From DATJFH01 sp035495815 (GTDB taxonomy: Bacteria > Acidobacteriota > Terriglobia > Bryobacterales > Bryobacteraceae): a stretch of DNA of 54,280 bases. Position numbers and translations under genes: made by a program. Positions 27,001 to 35,820 of this stretch are shown one piece after another; the first letter of the stretch is position 1, and each line of letters opens with the position of its first letter. Below the pieces are notes generated by a model. It made no database searches. It was not told where the DNA came from and worked only from the letters and a program-made list of their open reading frames with translations. Where the stretch lies: the NCBI GenBank assembly GCA_035495815.1, contig DATJFH010000192.1, forward strand, positions 1 through 54,280, given 5' to 3'.

Positions 27001-28558
27001 CTACGACGAGCGCGGAAACGTGCTGAGCGAAACGCGCGTGAACGGAGCGGCGACTTTGCTTACTCTCTACACCTACGACGCCGCCAATCGCATCGCCTCG
27101 ATCACCTATCCTTCCGGCTGGACAGCGCTCTACGCTCGCGACGTGATGGGACGCGTGACCTCGGTGAGCGCCCAGGCCCCCGGCGGGAGCGCGCCCGTTC
27201 CCGTGGTCGGGGACGTCGGATACGAGCCGTTCGGGCCCCTGAATGCTCTGACTTTCGGCAACGGTGTGGCCGGGACGCGGACCTTTGACCTCGACTACCG
27301 GCTGCAGAACCTGTCTGACGAGGGTGTTCTGAATCTCACCTACACCTACGATGCGGCGAACAATGTCGCCGCGATCGCCGACGCGGTGACTTCCGGCTCC
27401 AGCCAGAATTTCGCCTACGACTCGCTCAACCGCCTCGTCACCGCCGCCGGGCCATACGGCGCTTCCACCTACACCTACGACAGCGTCGGCAACAGGCTTA
27501 CCCAAAGCCTCGGCGGCTCGATGGCGGCCTATGCTTACACCGCCCGCAGCAATCAGCTTGCTTCCATTAACGCGAATGGCGCCATCCAGGCGATCAGCTC
27601 CTCGAAAGCCGGAAACATCGGCAATCTGGGGAGCGCCTCTCTGCTCTACAACCAGTCAGGACGCCTGGCCATGGTGACGGAGGGCAGCAATCCGCTAGCG
27701 CAATATACCTACGACGCCTTTGGACAACGGCTGGCCAGAGTCGGCGCCGTTACCGGGGCCACGCTTTACCAATATGACCTGAATCGCCGCCTCCTCGAGG
27801 AGACCGGCGGAGAGGGCAACCCGCTGGTGGATTATATTTATCTGGATCAGCGGCCGGTCGCCGCGATCTCGCCTGTCGAAGGCCGCATCTACTTCCTCCA
27901 CGGCGACCGGCTGGGTACACCTCAAGCCGCCACCGGCAGCGGACGGAACGTCGTCTGGTCGGCAAGCTACGGCCCTTTCGGCGAGATGAGCGCCGTTCCG
28001 GGCCTCATCGTGCAGAACCTGCGGCTGCCCGGCCAGGAGTTCGATATCGAAACCGGACTCTATCACAACGGATTCCGCGACTATGCGCCCGGCTGGGGAA
28101 GGTATCTTCAATCGGACCCGATCGGTCTGGCTGGTGGAATGAATACCTACGGCTATGTCGGAGCGAATCCGCTGAGCCGCATCGACCCGCTCGGTCTGTT
28201 TGGCGTTGACTTGCAAGAGGCCTGGTCGTGGACCGAGGATCAGTGGACGCAGTTTTCGAATTCGCCGTCTCAATACGTGGAGACGCTGCCCTGCGTCGTC
28301 GCCGTCAAAAATGTGTATGACAAGGCGGTGAAGGAAATAGAAAAGTACAGCCCCGTCATCGATACCCTTGATTTCCTCAAAGATCTTTGGCAAGCAGCCA
28401 AAGGCCAGGCGACCGGGTTCCTGGGAATCATTCAGCATATGATGCAGCAGCGCGCCGACGACCCGACAAAAAGCTGGGGCGACCGTTGCGTACCCGCCGA
28501 TTGCCCGTGGGCTCCTCCCCCAACCAATCCGCCTCCGCCCCCGGCGCCAAAGCCATGA
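24083..28558 (+). CDS. Secreted RHS/YD-repeat protein
   Basis: The 1491-residue product starts at the ATG at 24083 behind a strong GGAGGAG. It has a signal peptide ending near SPAHGQ, a lead domain of about 200 residues with no match I recognise, then the DUF6531-like entry GDPISIGNGNLFEQVTDYQ (about residue 250). About 20 YD repeats of the type TYDANGQLL, TYDSNGNARTLTDPLGRVTD follow, and the RHS core-associated block GLYHNGFRDYAPGWGRYLQS with DPIGLAGG and NPLSRIDPLGLFG ends the shell. The last about 120 residues form a different tip with a coiled stretch, two cysteines (DRCVPADCPW) and a proline run. In RHS proteins the shell encloses a cleaved C-terminal toxin or effector; no toxin motif is recognisable here and no immunity gene follows. 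A surface or carbohydrate-binding role is equally possible. Confidence 0.93.
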   Translation: MGICTGKAADALVVCARSLLSVSWLAAMCLSPAHGQLSVPPLPSLPVTFVFSNCQSGVTFRATITDWLRDANGNVDPLAAQKVTQPTSVSYSYLFWGSFSLTAGGTTQIATGARLPDGSTGRPLGSLAIRYMNLGIEGIPPATSFLLQSSNANGLGLGTGAATAGQAWQASFFGPGDLMPNGILSPLPAIAAWTPVNTFIQGDGKLLARPITQYGACSAAPPPTSQGGKALGDPSGTPGNCPCGDPISIGNGNLFEQVTDYQTSGPNTLGFTRYYNSLGDSNTLAASLGSKWRSNYDRYLRIVSASSVIAERRDGQQVNFSLTGGAWTTDPDLDLKLTNSGATWTLTDNEDTVESYTAAAGSNQALLQTIRARNGYTQTLQYGSGSQLASVGDSFGRRLIFAYNAGKLQSLTTPDGLVLTYGYSGAQLTSVGYSTSPPTVQTYLYENSALPSALTGIIDENGNRFTTWTFDSTGRALSSQHAGGAGLTTISYNDSDGSRTVTNALGQQEVWKFTTLQGVPKLTEVDRLPSAALPAAVRRFTYDSNGYVASQTDWNGNLTSYVNDVRGRPVTINEAVGSAAARATAFTYHATLHLPLRIVTPGLTTTFTYDANGQLLTRTLTDTTTTAAPYSTAGQTRTWTYTWSNFLRASVQTPRTDVKGLTTFTYDASGALTATTNALGQTTRITEHLPGGLPRTIVDANGVTTNLTYDARLRLLSSTVTTAAGPLTTSYSYDAAGNRLGASLPDGSTLANTYDAAHRLTGIADLLGQNIVITRDALDNPVQINVTDAGGAARRAHSAKFDALGRLRQDIGGAGQITSWTYDSNGNARTLTDPLGRVTDQAFDALNRRTAVTGPDKSVTTTAFDPHGRPVRVTDPNGGVTTYVYDGFGGIIQCVSPDSGTTVYRYDLHGNLAQRVDAAGAVSNFTYDALDRPLAVTYPANPAENVAYTYDKGSFGIGRLTGVTDAAGAMTRSYDERGNVLSETRVNGAATLLTLYTYDAANRIASITYPSGWTALYARDVMGRVTSVSAQAPGGSAPVPVVGDVGYEPFGPLNALTFGNGVAGTRTFDLDYRLQNLSDEGVLNLTYTYDAANNVAAIADAVTSGSSQNFAYDSLNRLVTAAGPYGASTYTYDSVGNRLTQSLGGSMAAYAYTARSNQLASINANGAIQAISSSKAGNIGNLGSASLLYNQSGRLAMVTEGSNPLAQYTYDAFGQRLARVGAVTGATLYQYDLNRRLLEETGGEGNPLVDYIYLDQRPVAAISPVEGRIYFLHGDRLGTPQAATGSGRNVVWSASYGPFGEMSAVPGLIVQNLRLPGQEFDIETGLYHNGFRDYAPGWGRYLQSDPIGLAGGMNTYGYVGANPLSRIDPLGLFGVDLQEAWSWTEDQWTQFSNSPSQYVETLPCVVAVKNVYDKAVKEIEKYSPVIDTLDFLKDLWQAAKGQATGFLGIIQHMMQQRADDPTKSWGDRCVPADCPWAPPPTNPPPPPAPKP

Positions 28559-28566
28559 TCCTGCCC

Positions 28567-28601
28567 CCGCCGGCGCTCCCCCCTCGGGAAACGGCCGGCG
28601 G
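28567..28601 (+). terminator. Hairpin after the RHS gene
   Basis: Perfect 8-base arms CCGCCGGC (28567-28574) and GCCGGCGG (28594-28601) with a 19-base loop lie just after the RHS stop. There is no T tract, so if this is a terminator it is of a non-canonical type. It could also simply reflect high GC. Confidence 0.35.
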
Positions 28602-28645
28602 AGCCGTCGAAGTATTGCCCGCAGTGACGATATAATTGTCGGTTC

Positions 28646-29389
28646 ATGCCCATCCCCCCACTCTCCGGCGCGGAACTGGCTTTGCTCCGCCAATATGACA
28701 CTCCGACTATCTGCAATGTCATCGAGCTGTTTGACATTCAGCCCCGTACCGCCGGGTATATGGACGGCCGGATACGCGCCTGCTTCCCCGAGATGCCGCC
28801 CGTCGCCGGCTACGCCGCTACCGCCACGATTCGCTGCGCCTTTCCACGCCGGGAAGGCGCCGTCTACTCCTCCCTCGACGACCAGATTTCGCGCTTCTCC
28901 GAAATTCCCGGACCGCCAATCGTGGTGTTCCAGGATCTCGACGATCCGCCCGTCGCCGCTACCTTCGGCGAGATCATGTGCTCCACCTACCAGGCCTTCG
29001 GGGCCGCCGGACTCATCACCAGCGGCGCGGCCCGCGACCTCGACCAGGTGCGGCGCATCGGCTTCCCCGCGTTCAGCAACGGCGTAATCTGCTCGCACGG
29101 CTACAGCCATATCGTCTCCGTCCATACGCCCGTGCGCGTCGGCGGCATAGCCGTGCATCCCGGGGATTTGATCCATGCCGACGCCAACGGCGTGACCACG
29201 ATTCCGCACTCGATCGCCAGTGAAGTGGCGCAGATTGCGGCGGAGTACGTAGCCGCCGAAAACGTGATCCTGGATTTCCTCCGTACCGGCAGCAAGGACA
29301 TCCGGAGCTTTTCCGAGGCGCGGCAGGAGTGCATGCGCCAGCTCGGCGCGCTCGGCAAGAGGGTCTGCGCCAAAGCTTCGGCCCCGTAA
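28646..29389 (+). CDS. RraA-like / HMG-CHA aldolase family protein
   Basis: The 247-residue protein belongs to the RraA-like family, which includes 4-hydroxy-4-methyl-2-oxoglutarate aldolases and RNase E inhibitors and was once labelled menaquinone methyltransferase. Landmarks are CSTYQAFGAAGLITSGAARD (about 112-131; the Arg-Asp pair at its end matches the catalytic RD of the aldolases) and VHPGDLIHADANGVTTIP (about 170-187). An aldolase of the RraA fold would cleave 2-oxo acids to pyruvate with a divalent metal; the substrate is open. A TATAAT hexamer at 28631-28636 ends nine bases before the ATG, with no Shine-Dalgarno sequence, so translation may be leaderless. The GDH gene starts 32 bases after its stop. 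Confidence 0.88.
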   Translation: MPIPPLSGAELALLRQYDTPTICNVIELFDIQPRTAGYMDGRIRACFPEMPPVAGYAATATIRCAFPRREGAVYSSLDDQISRFSEIPGPPIVVFQDLDDPPVAATFGEIMCSTYQAFGAAGLITSGAARDLDQVRRIGFPAFSNGVICSHGYSHIVSVHTPVRVGGIAVHPGDLIHADANGVTTIPHSIASEVAQIAAEYVAAENVILDFLRTGSKDIRSFSEARQECMRQLGALGKRVCAKASAP

Positions 29390-29421
29390 TCCATGCGGTT
29401 TACACTCGAAGTGGAGGTTTC

Positions 29422-30699
29422 ATGCTCGCCACCACCACGCCCTTGATGGAGGAGGAGACCAATCCCTGGAATTCGGCTGCGATCCGGTTCGATCAGGCCG
29501 CCGCGCGGCTTAAGCTCGACGACGGCATTTGCAAAGTGCTGAAGAGCGCGGCGCGGGAGATCACGGTTCACATTCCCGTTCAGCTTGACGACGGCCGGAT
29601 CGAGGTCTTCACCGGCTATCGCGTCCAGCACTCGATCGCGCGCGGCCCCGGCAAGGGCGGGGTGCGCTACGCGCCGGACGTGACCCTCGACGAAGTCCGC
29701 GCCCTGGCCGCGTGGATGACCTGGAAATGCGCCGTGGTCAACATCCCGTTCGGCGGCGCCAAGGGCGGCGTCATCTGCGACCCGAAAATGCTCTCCGATG
29801 GTGAACTCGAACGGATCACGCGGCGCTACACCGCCGAGCTCATGGACGTGATCGGCCCGGAGCGCGACGTGCCGGCGCCCGACGTCGGCACCAATGACCG
29901 CGTGATGGCCTGGATCATGGACACCTACTCCATGCACGCCCGCCATGCCACTACCGCCGTCGTCACCGGAAAGCCGATGGAGCTGGGCGGCTCGCGGGGG
30001 CGGACCGAAGCCACCGGCCGCGGCTGCATGCTGGTGACGCTCGAGGCGCTCAAGCGGTTCAACATGGATCCGGCTTCGACGCGCGTGGTCATCCAGGGTT
30101 TCGGCAACGTCGGCGGCATGGCGGCGCGCCTGATGAGCCGCGGCGGCTTCAAAATCATCTCGATTATCGAGTACGATGCGGCCGTGTACAACCCCCACGG
30201 ACTCGATATCGAAGCTCTGCTGGCGCACCGCAAAGAGACCGGCTCGATCGCCGAGTTCCCCGAAGCCGAAGCCATCGACCGCAATGAGGGGCTCTACCAG
30301 GAGTGCGACGTGCTCCTCCCGGCAGCCACCGAGAACGTGATCACCTCGGCCAACGCCCACCGGATTCGCGCGAAGATCCTGTGCGAAGGCGCCAACGGAC
30401 CCACCACCGCCGTGGCCGACGAAATCCTGGCCGCGAAGAAGATTTTCGTGATTCCGGATATTCTGGCCAACGCCGGCGGGGTCACCGTTTCGTACTTCGA
30501 ATGGGTGCAGGACCGCCAGGGATTCTTCTGGAACGAGCAGCTGGTGAACGACCGCCTGGAAGAAATCATGGTCGCCGGATTTCACGCCGTCGTCAGCTTC
30601 TCCGACCGGCACGAAGGCGTGAACAACCGCACCGCCGCCTACATGCTCGCGCTCGACCGCGTGGCCTCGGCCATCCGCACGCGCGGCCTTTACGCCTGA
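29422..30699 (+). CDS. gdhA: Glutamate dehydrogenase (Glu/Leu/Phe/Val type)
   Basis: The 425-residue product converts glutamate and NAD(P)+ to 2-oxoglutarate and ammonia or the reverse, linking carbon and nitrogen metabolism in the cytoplasm. The substrate-binding stretch GPGKGGVRYAPDVTLDEV, Lys102 in MTWKCAVV and the catalytic Lys114 in PFGGAKGGV are present, with DVGTNDRVMAW and the nucleotide-binding GFGNVGG (about 228-234). The frame continues 31 codons upstream, but the ATG at 29422 has GGAGG five bases before it and the normal family N-terminus. Coenzyme preference cannot be told. It ends two bases before mutS, and with mutS and anmK forms a compact run. Confidence 0.95.
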   Translation: MLATTTPLMEEETNPWNSAAIRFDQAAARLKLDDGICKVLKSAAREITVHIPVQLDDGRIEVFTGYRVQHSIARGPGKGGVRYAPDVTLDEVRALAAWMTWKCAVVNIPFGGAKGGVICDPKMLSDGELERITRRYTAELMDVIGPERDVPAPDVGTNDRVMAWIMDTYSMHARHATTAVVTGKPMELGGSRGRTEATGRGCMLVTLEALKRFNMDPASTRVVIQGFGNVGGMAARLMSRGGFKIISIIEYDAAVYNPHGLDIEALLAHRKETGSIAEFPEAEAIDRNEGLYQECDVLLPAATENVITSANAHRIRAKILCEGANGPTTAVADEILAAKKIFVIPDILANAGGVTVSYFEWVQDRQGFFWNEQLVNDRLEEIMVAGFHAVVSFSDRHEGVNNRTAAYMLALDRVASAIRTRGLYA

Positions 30700-30701
30700 C
30701 G

Positions 30702-33305
30702 ATGGCTTCCGACGCATCCACCCCCCTGATGCGGCAGTACAACGCCGTCAAGGACCAGGTCCAGGGCGCGCTGCTCCTGTTTCGGCTGGGCGATTTCTAC
30801 GAGCTGTTCTTCGAGGACGCCGTAACCGCCGCGCGCGAGCTCGAAATTACCCTCACCTCGCGAAACAAGGAGAAAGGCGCCGCCATTCCGATGTGCGGCG
30901 TCCCCTACCACGCGGCCGAAGGCTACATCGCGCGTCTCATCCAGAAGGGCTACCGGGTGGCTGTCTGCGACCAGATGGAGGCGGCCGGCGCCGGCAAGAA
31001 GCTGGTGAAGCGCGAGATCACCCGCATCGTCACCCCCGGCACCGCGACCGACGCGCACCTGCTGCGCTCGCACGAGAACAATTACCTGGCGGCGGTGGCC
31101 CGCAACGGATCGCGCGCCGGGTTGGCGCATGTCGATGTCTCGACCGGCGAGTTCAGAGTCACCGAGCTCGAGCAGAATGAAGTCCCCGCCGCGCTCGAAC
31201 ATCTGGGCGCGCGCGAAGTGCTCTTTCCCGCCGAGCTGCCTCTGTTCACTTCACCCGAAAAGACCACCCGCTACCTGCGAACCGAGCTCGAGGACTGGAT
31301 CTTCAGCTTCGATTACGCCGACCGCATGCTGCGCGACCATTTTCAGCTCCTCTCGCTCGACGGCCAGGGCCTGGCCGGCCGTCACGCCGCCGTCTGCGCC
31401 GCGGGCGCGATCCTGCATTATCTCCGCGACACCCAGCGCGCGGCCCTCGATCATCTCGACCGCCCCACTCACTACGACCGCTCTGAAAGCATGCTTCTCG
31501 ACGCCGTCACCGTGCGGAACCTGGAGCTGGTCGAGCCCGTGTTCGCCGACGAGGTGGGTCTGGGGAAGTCGGCCACGCTGCTCGGGGTCCTCGATCAGAC
31601 CTCGACCGGAATGGGTGGCCGGCTGCTGCGCCATCGGCTGCTGCGGCCCTCCCTCGAACAGTCCGAAATCGAGGAGCGTCTGGACGCGGTCGGCGAGCTG
31701 CTGGCCTCGACGATTCTTCGAGCCGAGCTGCGCAAGGAGCTGCCAGGCGTGCTCGACCTGGAGCGGCTGCTGGCCAAGGTGACCTTGGGCAGCGCCGGTC
31801 CCCGAGACCTGCTGGCTTTGGGCAAATCGCTCGAGCGCATTCCGGCGCTGCGCAGGCAGGTTGACCGCTGCGAGTCGGGGCGGCTGCGGAAGATCTGCGC
31901 CGCAATGGACGACGTGCCGGAGGCCCATCAGCCCATCCTGGCGGCCCTGGCCGACCAGCCGCCCATGAACCTGGCCGACGGCGGCGCGATTCGTGAAGGA
32001 TTTAACGCCGAACTCGACGAGCTGCGCGACCTGAGCCGCAATGGACGCCAGTTCATCGCCAGGATCGAAGCCCGCGAGCGCGAGCGCACCGGCATCCAGT
32101 CCCTGAAGGTCCGGTTCAATAACGTCTTCGGCTACTATATCGAGATTTCGAAAGCCAACCTGAAGCTTGCGCCGGCCGATTACGAGCGGAAGCAGACCCT
32201 GGTCAACGCCGAGCGCTTCACCACGCCGGAGCTCAAGGACTACGAGCGTAAAGTCCTCGACGCGGAAGAAAAGATTCTCGCCCTCGAAAAAGAGCTGTTC
32301 GGCCAGGTTCGCGCGCTCGCGGCGAGCCACGGGCAGCGCATCCGGCAGACCGCGGCCGCCGTCGCCGAGCTGGACGTGACCGCGGCGCTGGCGCAGGTGG
32401 CCGCCGAGGGACGTTACACCCGGCCCCGATTTTCGGCGGATGACGAGATGCGAATCGGCGCCGGTCGCCATCCCGTGATCGAGCGCCTCATGGAGCAGGA
32501 CTCCACCCGCTTTATCCCTAACGACCTTTACCTGAACTCCTCGACCGACCTCATCGCCCTGATCACCGGGCCCAACATGGGCGGCAAATCCACCTATCTG
32601 CGGCAGGCGGCGCTGATCGCCGTGATGGCTCAAATGGGTTCCTTCGTCCCCGCCGAGACCGCCTCCTTGCCGGTGATCGACCGCGTCTTTACTCGCATCG
32701 GCGCCTCCGACAACCTGGCTCGCGGACGCTCCACGTTCATGGTGGAGATGACCGAGACGGCGGTGATTCTGAACACGGCCACCCCGCGCAGCCTGATCGT
32801 GCTCGACGAGATCGGCCGCGGCACCGCCACCTACGACGGTCTGTCGCTGGCCTGGGCAGTGGTCGAGTACATCCATGCGCGCACCCGCGCCCGTACCCTG
32901 TTCGCCACCCACTATCACGAGCTGACCGAACTGGCCGAAACGCTCGACGGCGTGCGCAACCTGCGCGTCACGGTCAAGGAGGCGGGCGACCACATTATCT
33001 TTCTGCGTAAGGTGGAGCCGGGCCGGGCCGACCGCAGCTACGGAATCGAAGTCGCCCGCCTGGCCGGCCTGCCGCTGGCGGTGATCGAGCGCGCCCGCCA
33101 GGTCCTGAAGCTGCATGAGCGCCAGGAGCTGGCGGTGCGCGGAGAGCTGAAGCCGGCGGGTCCGGTGCAGGTGCAGTTGTTCGCGCCGGTCAACCACGAT
33201 ATCGCCCAGCGCATCCGCGGCCTGAAACTGGACCAGTTGCGGCCGATCGAGGCTTTGCAGTTACTCGCCGAACTTCAGGAGGAGTTGAACCGCGCATGCG
33301 TGTAG
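30702..33305 (+). CDS. mutS: DNA mismatch repair protein MutS
   Basis: The 867-residue product is full-length MutS. The mismatch-reading motif GDFYELF (Phe32, Glu34) is near the N-terminus; the connector, lever and clamp domains follow, with VRFNNVFGYYIEISKANL in the clamp region; the ATPase domain contains Walker A GPNMGGKST, the Walker B strand LIVLDEIGRGTATYDG and FATHYHELT. It recognises base mismatches and, with MutL, starts their repair. The start at 30702 is chosen because the frame upstream lies over the GDH gene and this ATG gives the usual N-terminus. It overlaps anmK by 10 bases, an unusual partner for mutS. Confidence 0.97.
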   Translation: MASDASTPLMRQYNAVKDQVQGALLLFRLGDFYELFFEDAVTAARELEITLTSRNKEKGAAIPMCGVPYHAAEGYIARLIQKGYRVAVCDQMEAAGAGKKLVKREITRIVTPGTATDAHLLRSHENNYLAAVARNGSRAGLAHVDVSTGEFRVTELEQNEVPAALEHLGAREVLFPAELPLFTSPEKTTRYLRTELEDWIFSFDYADRMLRDHFQLLSLDGQGLAGRHAAVCAAGAILHYLRDTQRAALDHLDRPTHYDRSESMLLDAVTVRNLELVEPVFADEVGLGKSATLLGVLDQTSTGMGGRLLRHRLLRPSLEQSEIEERLDAVGELLASTILRAELRKELPGVLDLERLLAKVTLGSAGPRDLLALGKSLERIPALRRQVDRCESGRLRKICAAMDDVPEAHQPILAALADQPPMNLADGGAIREGFNAELDELRDLSRNGRQFIARIEARERERTGIQSLKVRFNNVFGYYIEISKANLKLAPADYERKQTLVNAERFTTPELKDYERKVLDAEEKILALEKELFGQVRALAASHGQRIRQTAAAVAELDVTAALAQVAAEGRYTRPRFSADDEMRIGAGRHPVIERLMEQDSTRFIPNDLYLNSSTDLIALITGPNMGGKSTYLRQAALIAVMAQMGSFVPAETASLPVIDRVFTRIGASDNLARGRSTFMVEMTETAVILNTATPRSLIVLDEIGRGTATYDGLSLAWAVVEYIHARTRARTLFATHYHELTELAETLDGVRNLRVTVKEAGDHIIFLRKVEPGRADRSYGIEVARLAGLPLAVIERARQVLKLHERQELAVRGELKPAGPVQVQLFAPVNHDIAQRIRGLKLDQLRPIEALQLLAELQEELNRACV

Positions 33306-34378
33306 CCGGAGTGATGAGCGGCACCTCGCTCGACGGAGTGGACGTGGCCGTAATCGACATCGAGGACCGCAGCGTCCAAACCCTGGCGTTTGGAACCACG
33401 CCCTACACGGCAGCCATGCGCCGCGCGATCCTGGACGTCTCCGACGCTCACACCACCACGGCGTCGATCTCCCGGCTCAGCTTTCAGCTGGGAGAGCTGT
33501 ACGCCAGGGCCGTGATCGCCACCTGCCGCAAGGCGGACCTGGATTTGGGCGGTATTCACCTCATCGGCTGCCACGGCCAGACGATCTATCACGAAAGCGG
33601 GCGCAACACGCTGCAGATCGGGGAAGCGGCCGTGCTCGCCGAGCGTACCGGCGTGCCCGTGGTCTCCGACTTCCGCACCCGTGACATCGCCGCCGGAGGG
33701 AAGGGCGCCCCGCTGGTTCCGTTCGTCGACGCGCTCCTGTTCCGTGAGCCGTCACGCAACCGCGTGGCGCTCAATATCGGCGGGATCGCCAACGTCACCC
33801 TGTTGCCCAAGAAAGGGCCGGTCGTCGCCTTCGACACGGGTCCGGGGAACATGGTCATCGATGCCCTGGTCTCGCGGCACACGGGAGGAAAACGCAAGTT
33901 CGACCGCGGCGGCCGCATCGCCGCGTCGGGCCGCGTGAACGACAAGCTGCTGGCGAAACTGGTCCAGGATCCCTATTACAGGCTGCGCCCGCCCAAATCG
34001 GCCGGACGAGAACAGTATGGGAAGGACTTCGTGCGCCGCCTGCTGCGCTCCGGAATTTCGCTGCCGGACCTGATCGCTACGGCCACCATTCTGACGGCGG
34101 TCACGATCGCCGCCGCCATCCATCGTTTCGCGCCCGGCTGCGACGATCTCATCGTTTCCGGCGGCGGCGCGCACAACCGCCAGATCATGGGCCATCTCTC
34201 GGCCCTGCTGCCTGACGCCGCCATCGCCACGTCGGCCGATTACGGAATCCACGTGGACGCCAAGGAAGCTGTGGCGTTCGCGATCCTGGCAAGCCGCACC
34301 TGGCGCCGCAGGCCCTCGAACGTGCCGTCGGCCACCGGAGCCAGACGCCCGGTGATCCTGGGCAAAGTCAGCTATTAG
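33296..34378 (+). CDS. anmK: Anhydro-N-acetylmuramic acid kinase
   Basis: The 360-residue product matches AnmK, which phosphorylates and opens 1,6-anhydro-N-acetylmuramic acid released by peptidoglycan turnover, giving MurNAc-6-phosphate. Signatures are GVMSGTSLDGVDVAV at the N-terminus (phosphate-binding loop), LIGCHGQTIYH, NIGGIANVTLL and FDTGPGNMVIDAL, plus VSGGGAHN near the C-terminus. Full length for the family. MurQ (the next enzyme in this pathway) is not in the window. It overlaps the mutS end by 10 bases, so it is probably cotranscribed with mutS and the GDH gene. Confidence 0.96.
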   Translation: MRVAGVMSGTSLDGVDVAVIDIEDRSVQTLAFGTTPYTAAMRRAILDVSDAHTTTASISRLSFQLGELYARAVIATCRKADLDLGGIHLIGCHGQTIYHESGRNTLQIGEAAVLAERTGVPVVSDFRTRDIAAGGKGAPLVPFVDALLFREPSRNRVALNIGGIANVTLLPKKGPVVAFDTGPGNMVIDALVSRHTGGKRKFDRGGRIAASGRVNDKLLAKLVQDPYYRLRPPKSAGREQYGKDFVRRLLRSGISLPDLIATATILTAVTIAAAIHRFAPGCDDLIVSGGGAHNRQIMGHLSALLPDAAIATSADYGIHVDAKEAVAFAILASRTWRRRPSNVPSATGARRPVILGKVSY

Positions 34379-34415
34379 CGATGGGTGTCTCCGCTTTTGC
34401 CGCCCTTGCCGCCCG

Positions 34416-35795
34416 TCAGCGCGCCGCCGCCTCCCGGATGATTTCCCACGCCCGTCTCACATGGCCGCGGCTCGCCCCGTAGTGGCCGATCGCCAGCCGT
34501 AGCACGATCCGCCCGCCCAGCGCCGTGTGGGAGAGGAACACTTCACCGGTCGCGTTCACGAGCGCCAGCAGGCGGCGGTTCTCTTCATCGCCCGCCCGCA
34601 GCCGGAAGCAAACCAGCGACAAGGGTACCGGCGCGCTAACCTCGAAGCGGCTGTCCGACGCGATCATGCCGGCCAGCTCCCGCGCCCATTCCACATGGTC
34701 CCGGATGCGGGCCGCCATCGCTTCCCGGCCGTAATAGCGCATCACGAACCAGAGCTTCAGAGCGCGGAAGCGGCGCCCCAGAGGCACGCCATATTCCATG
34801 AAGTTCACGGCGCGGCCGTCTTCGCTCGTGCGGAGATATTCGGGAACCAGGGAGAACGCGCGCTTGAGGATCTCCGGCCGGCGGGTGTACAGGACGCTCA
34901 GATCGAACGGAACGCCCATCCACTTGTGCGGATTGACCACCATGGAATCGGCTCGTTCCGCTCCCGCCAGCACGTGGCGCAGCTCCGGCGCCAGCGCGGC
35001 CGACCCGCCGTAGGCCGCGTCGACGTGCATCCACAGCCCGTACCGCTCGGCTATGTCGGCCACGGCGGGCACCGGGTCGATGCTGCTCGTCGACGTGGTC
35101 CCCACCGTGGGAACCACGCAGAAAGGCCGCAGCCCGGCGGCCCGGTCGCGATCGATCGCCTCGGCCAGCGCTTCGGTATCCATTCGAAATTCGGAGTCGG
35201 CGGGAATCTTGCGGACGTTCCGCTGCCCGATCCCGATGGCCACGGCGCCTTTCTCGACGGAATTATGGGCGTGTTCGGAGGTGTAAAGCACCAGATCGCG
35301 CCCCCCGCCATCGGTGCGAACGGCCGGGTCGGCGGACTCCCGGGCGGCCGCGATGGCGTGCATCACGCCGGTCGAAGCGGTATCGAAGATGATGCCGAAA
35401 AGCGGCTGCGGCAGCCCCAGCCACTGGCGCAGCCAGTCCAGGGTGACCTCCTCCAGCTCGGTGGCCGCCGGCGAAGTCTTCCAGAGCATGGCGTTGGCGT
35501 TGAGTCCGGCGGCCAGCATTTCGGCCAGGATGCCGGGCGGGCTGGCCGACGAGGCGAAATACCCCATGAAGCCCGGGTTGTTCCAGTGGGTGATGGCGGG
35601 AGCAATGCGTTCGGTGAAGTCCTGAAAGATGGCCTCCATGGGTTCGCCGCGCTCGGGACCGGATTGGGGCAGGGCGCCCGAGACTTCGCCGGGCTCCATC
35701 CTGGGCAGGATAGGGTAGCGCTGGGGATCGGCGAGATAATCCGCGATCCAGTCCACGACCCGGTGGCCGTGGCGGCGGAATTCGTCTGGAGACAT
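34416..35795 (-). CDS. PLP-dependent aromatic-L-amino-acid-type decarboxylase
   Basis: The 459-residue product is a group II (fold type I) pyridoxal-phosphate decarboxylase. His177 in SEHAHNSVEKGA stacks on the cofactor, HVDAAYGG holds the cofactor-binding Asp, and Lys291 in VVNPHKWMGV forms the Schiff base. It would decarboxylate an aromatic amino acid (Trp, Tyr, Phe or DOPA) or a related acid in the cytoplasm. The frame runs on to 35954 but there it is the antisense of the tRNA-Asp gene; the family N-terminus (SPDEFRRHGHRVVDWIADYL) starts at 35795, and the ATG at 35810 is the only serious alternative. The gene is divergent from the tRNA. Confidence 0.92.
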   Translation of the reverse strand: MSPDEFRRHGHRVVDWIADYLADPQRYPILPRMEPGEVSGALPQSGPERGEPMEAIFQDFTERIAPAITHWNNPGFMGYFASSASPPGILAEMLAAGLNANAMLWKTSPAATELEEVTLDWLRQWLGLPQPLFGIIFDTASTGVMHAIAAARESADPAVRTDGGGRDLVLYTSEHAHNSVEKGAVAIGIGQRNVRKIPADSEFRMDTEALAEAIDRDRAAGLRPFCVVPTVGTTSTSSIDPVPAVADIAERYGLWMHVDAAYGGSAALAPELRHVLAGAERADSMVVNPHKWMGVPFDLSVLYTRRPEILKRAFSLVPEYLRTSEDGRAVNFMEYGVPLGRRFRALKLWFVMRYYGREAMAARIRDHVEWARELAGMIASDSRFEVSAPVPLSLVCFRLRAGDEENRRLLALVNATGEVFLSHTALGGRIVLRLAIGHYGASRGHVRRAWEIIREAAAR

Positions 35796-35820
35796 GCCCC
35801 ATTGAAGCATACGAGCAGAT

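Noticed and set aside
24452..27505. 1017-codon open frame on the minus strand
   Set aside because: Lies wholly opposite the RHS gene; its Gly/Arg/Val-rich text has no domain and reflects high GC and repeat structure of the sense strand.
25700..27800. Possible DNA repeat array
   Set aside because: Recurrent Thr-Tyr-Asp codons come from YD repeats of the protein; the DNA units vary and are not a CRISPR or tandem repeat.
29101..30717. 538-codon open frame on the minus strand
   Set aside because: Antisense of the glutamate dehydrogenase gene and of the 3' end of the RraA-like gene.
31251..33197. 648-codon open frame on the minus strand
   Set aside because: Antisense of mutS.
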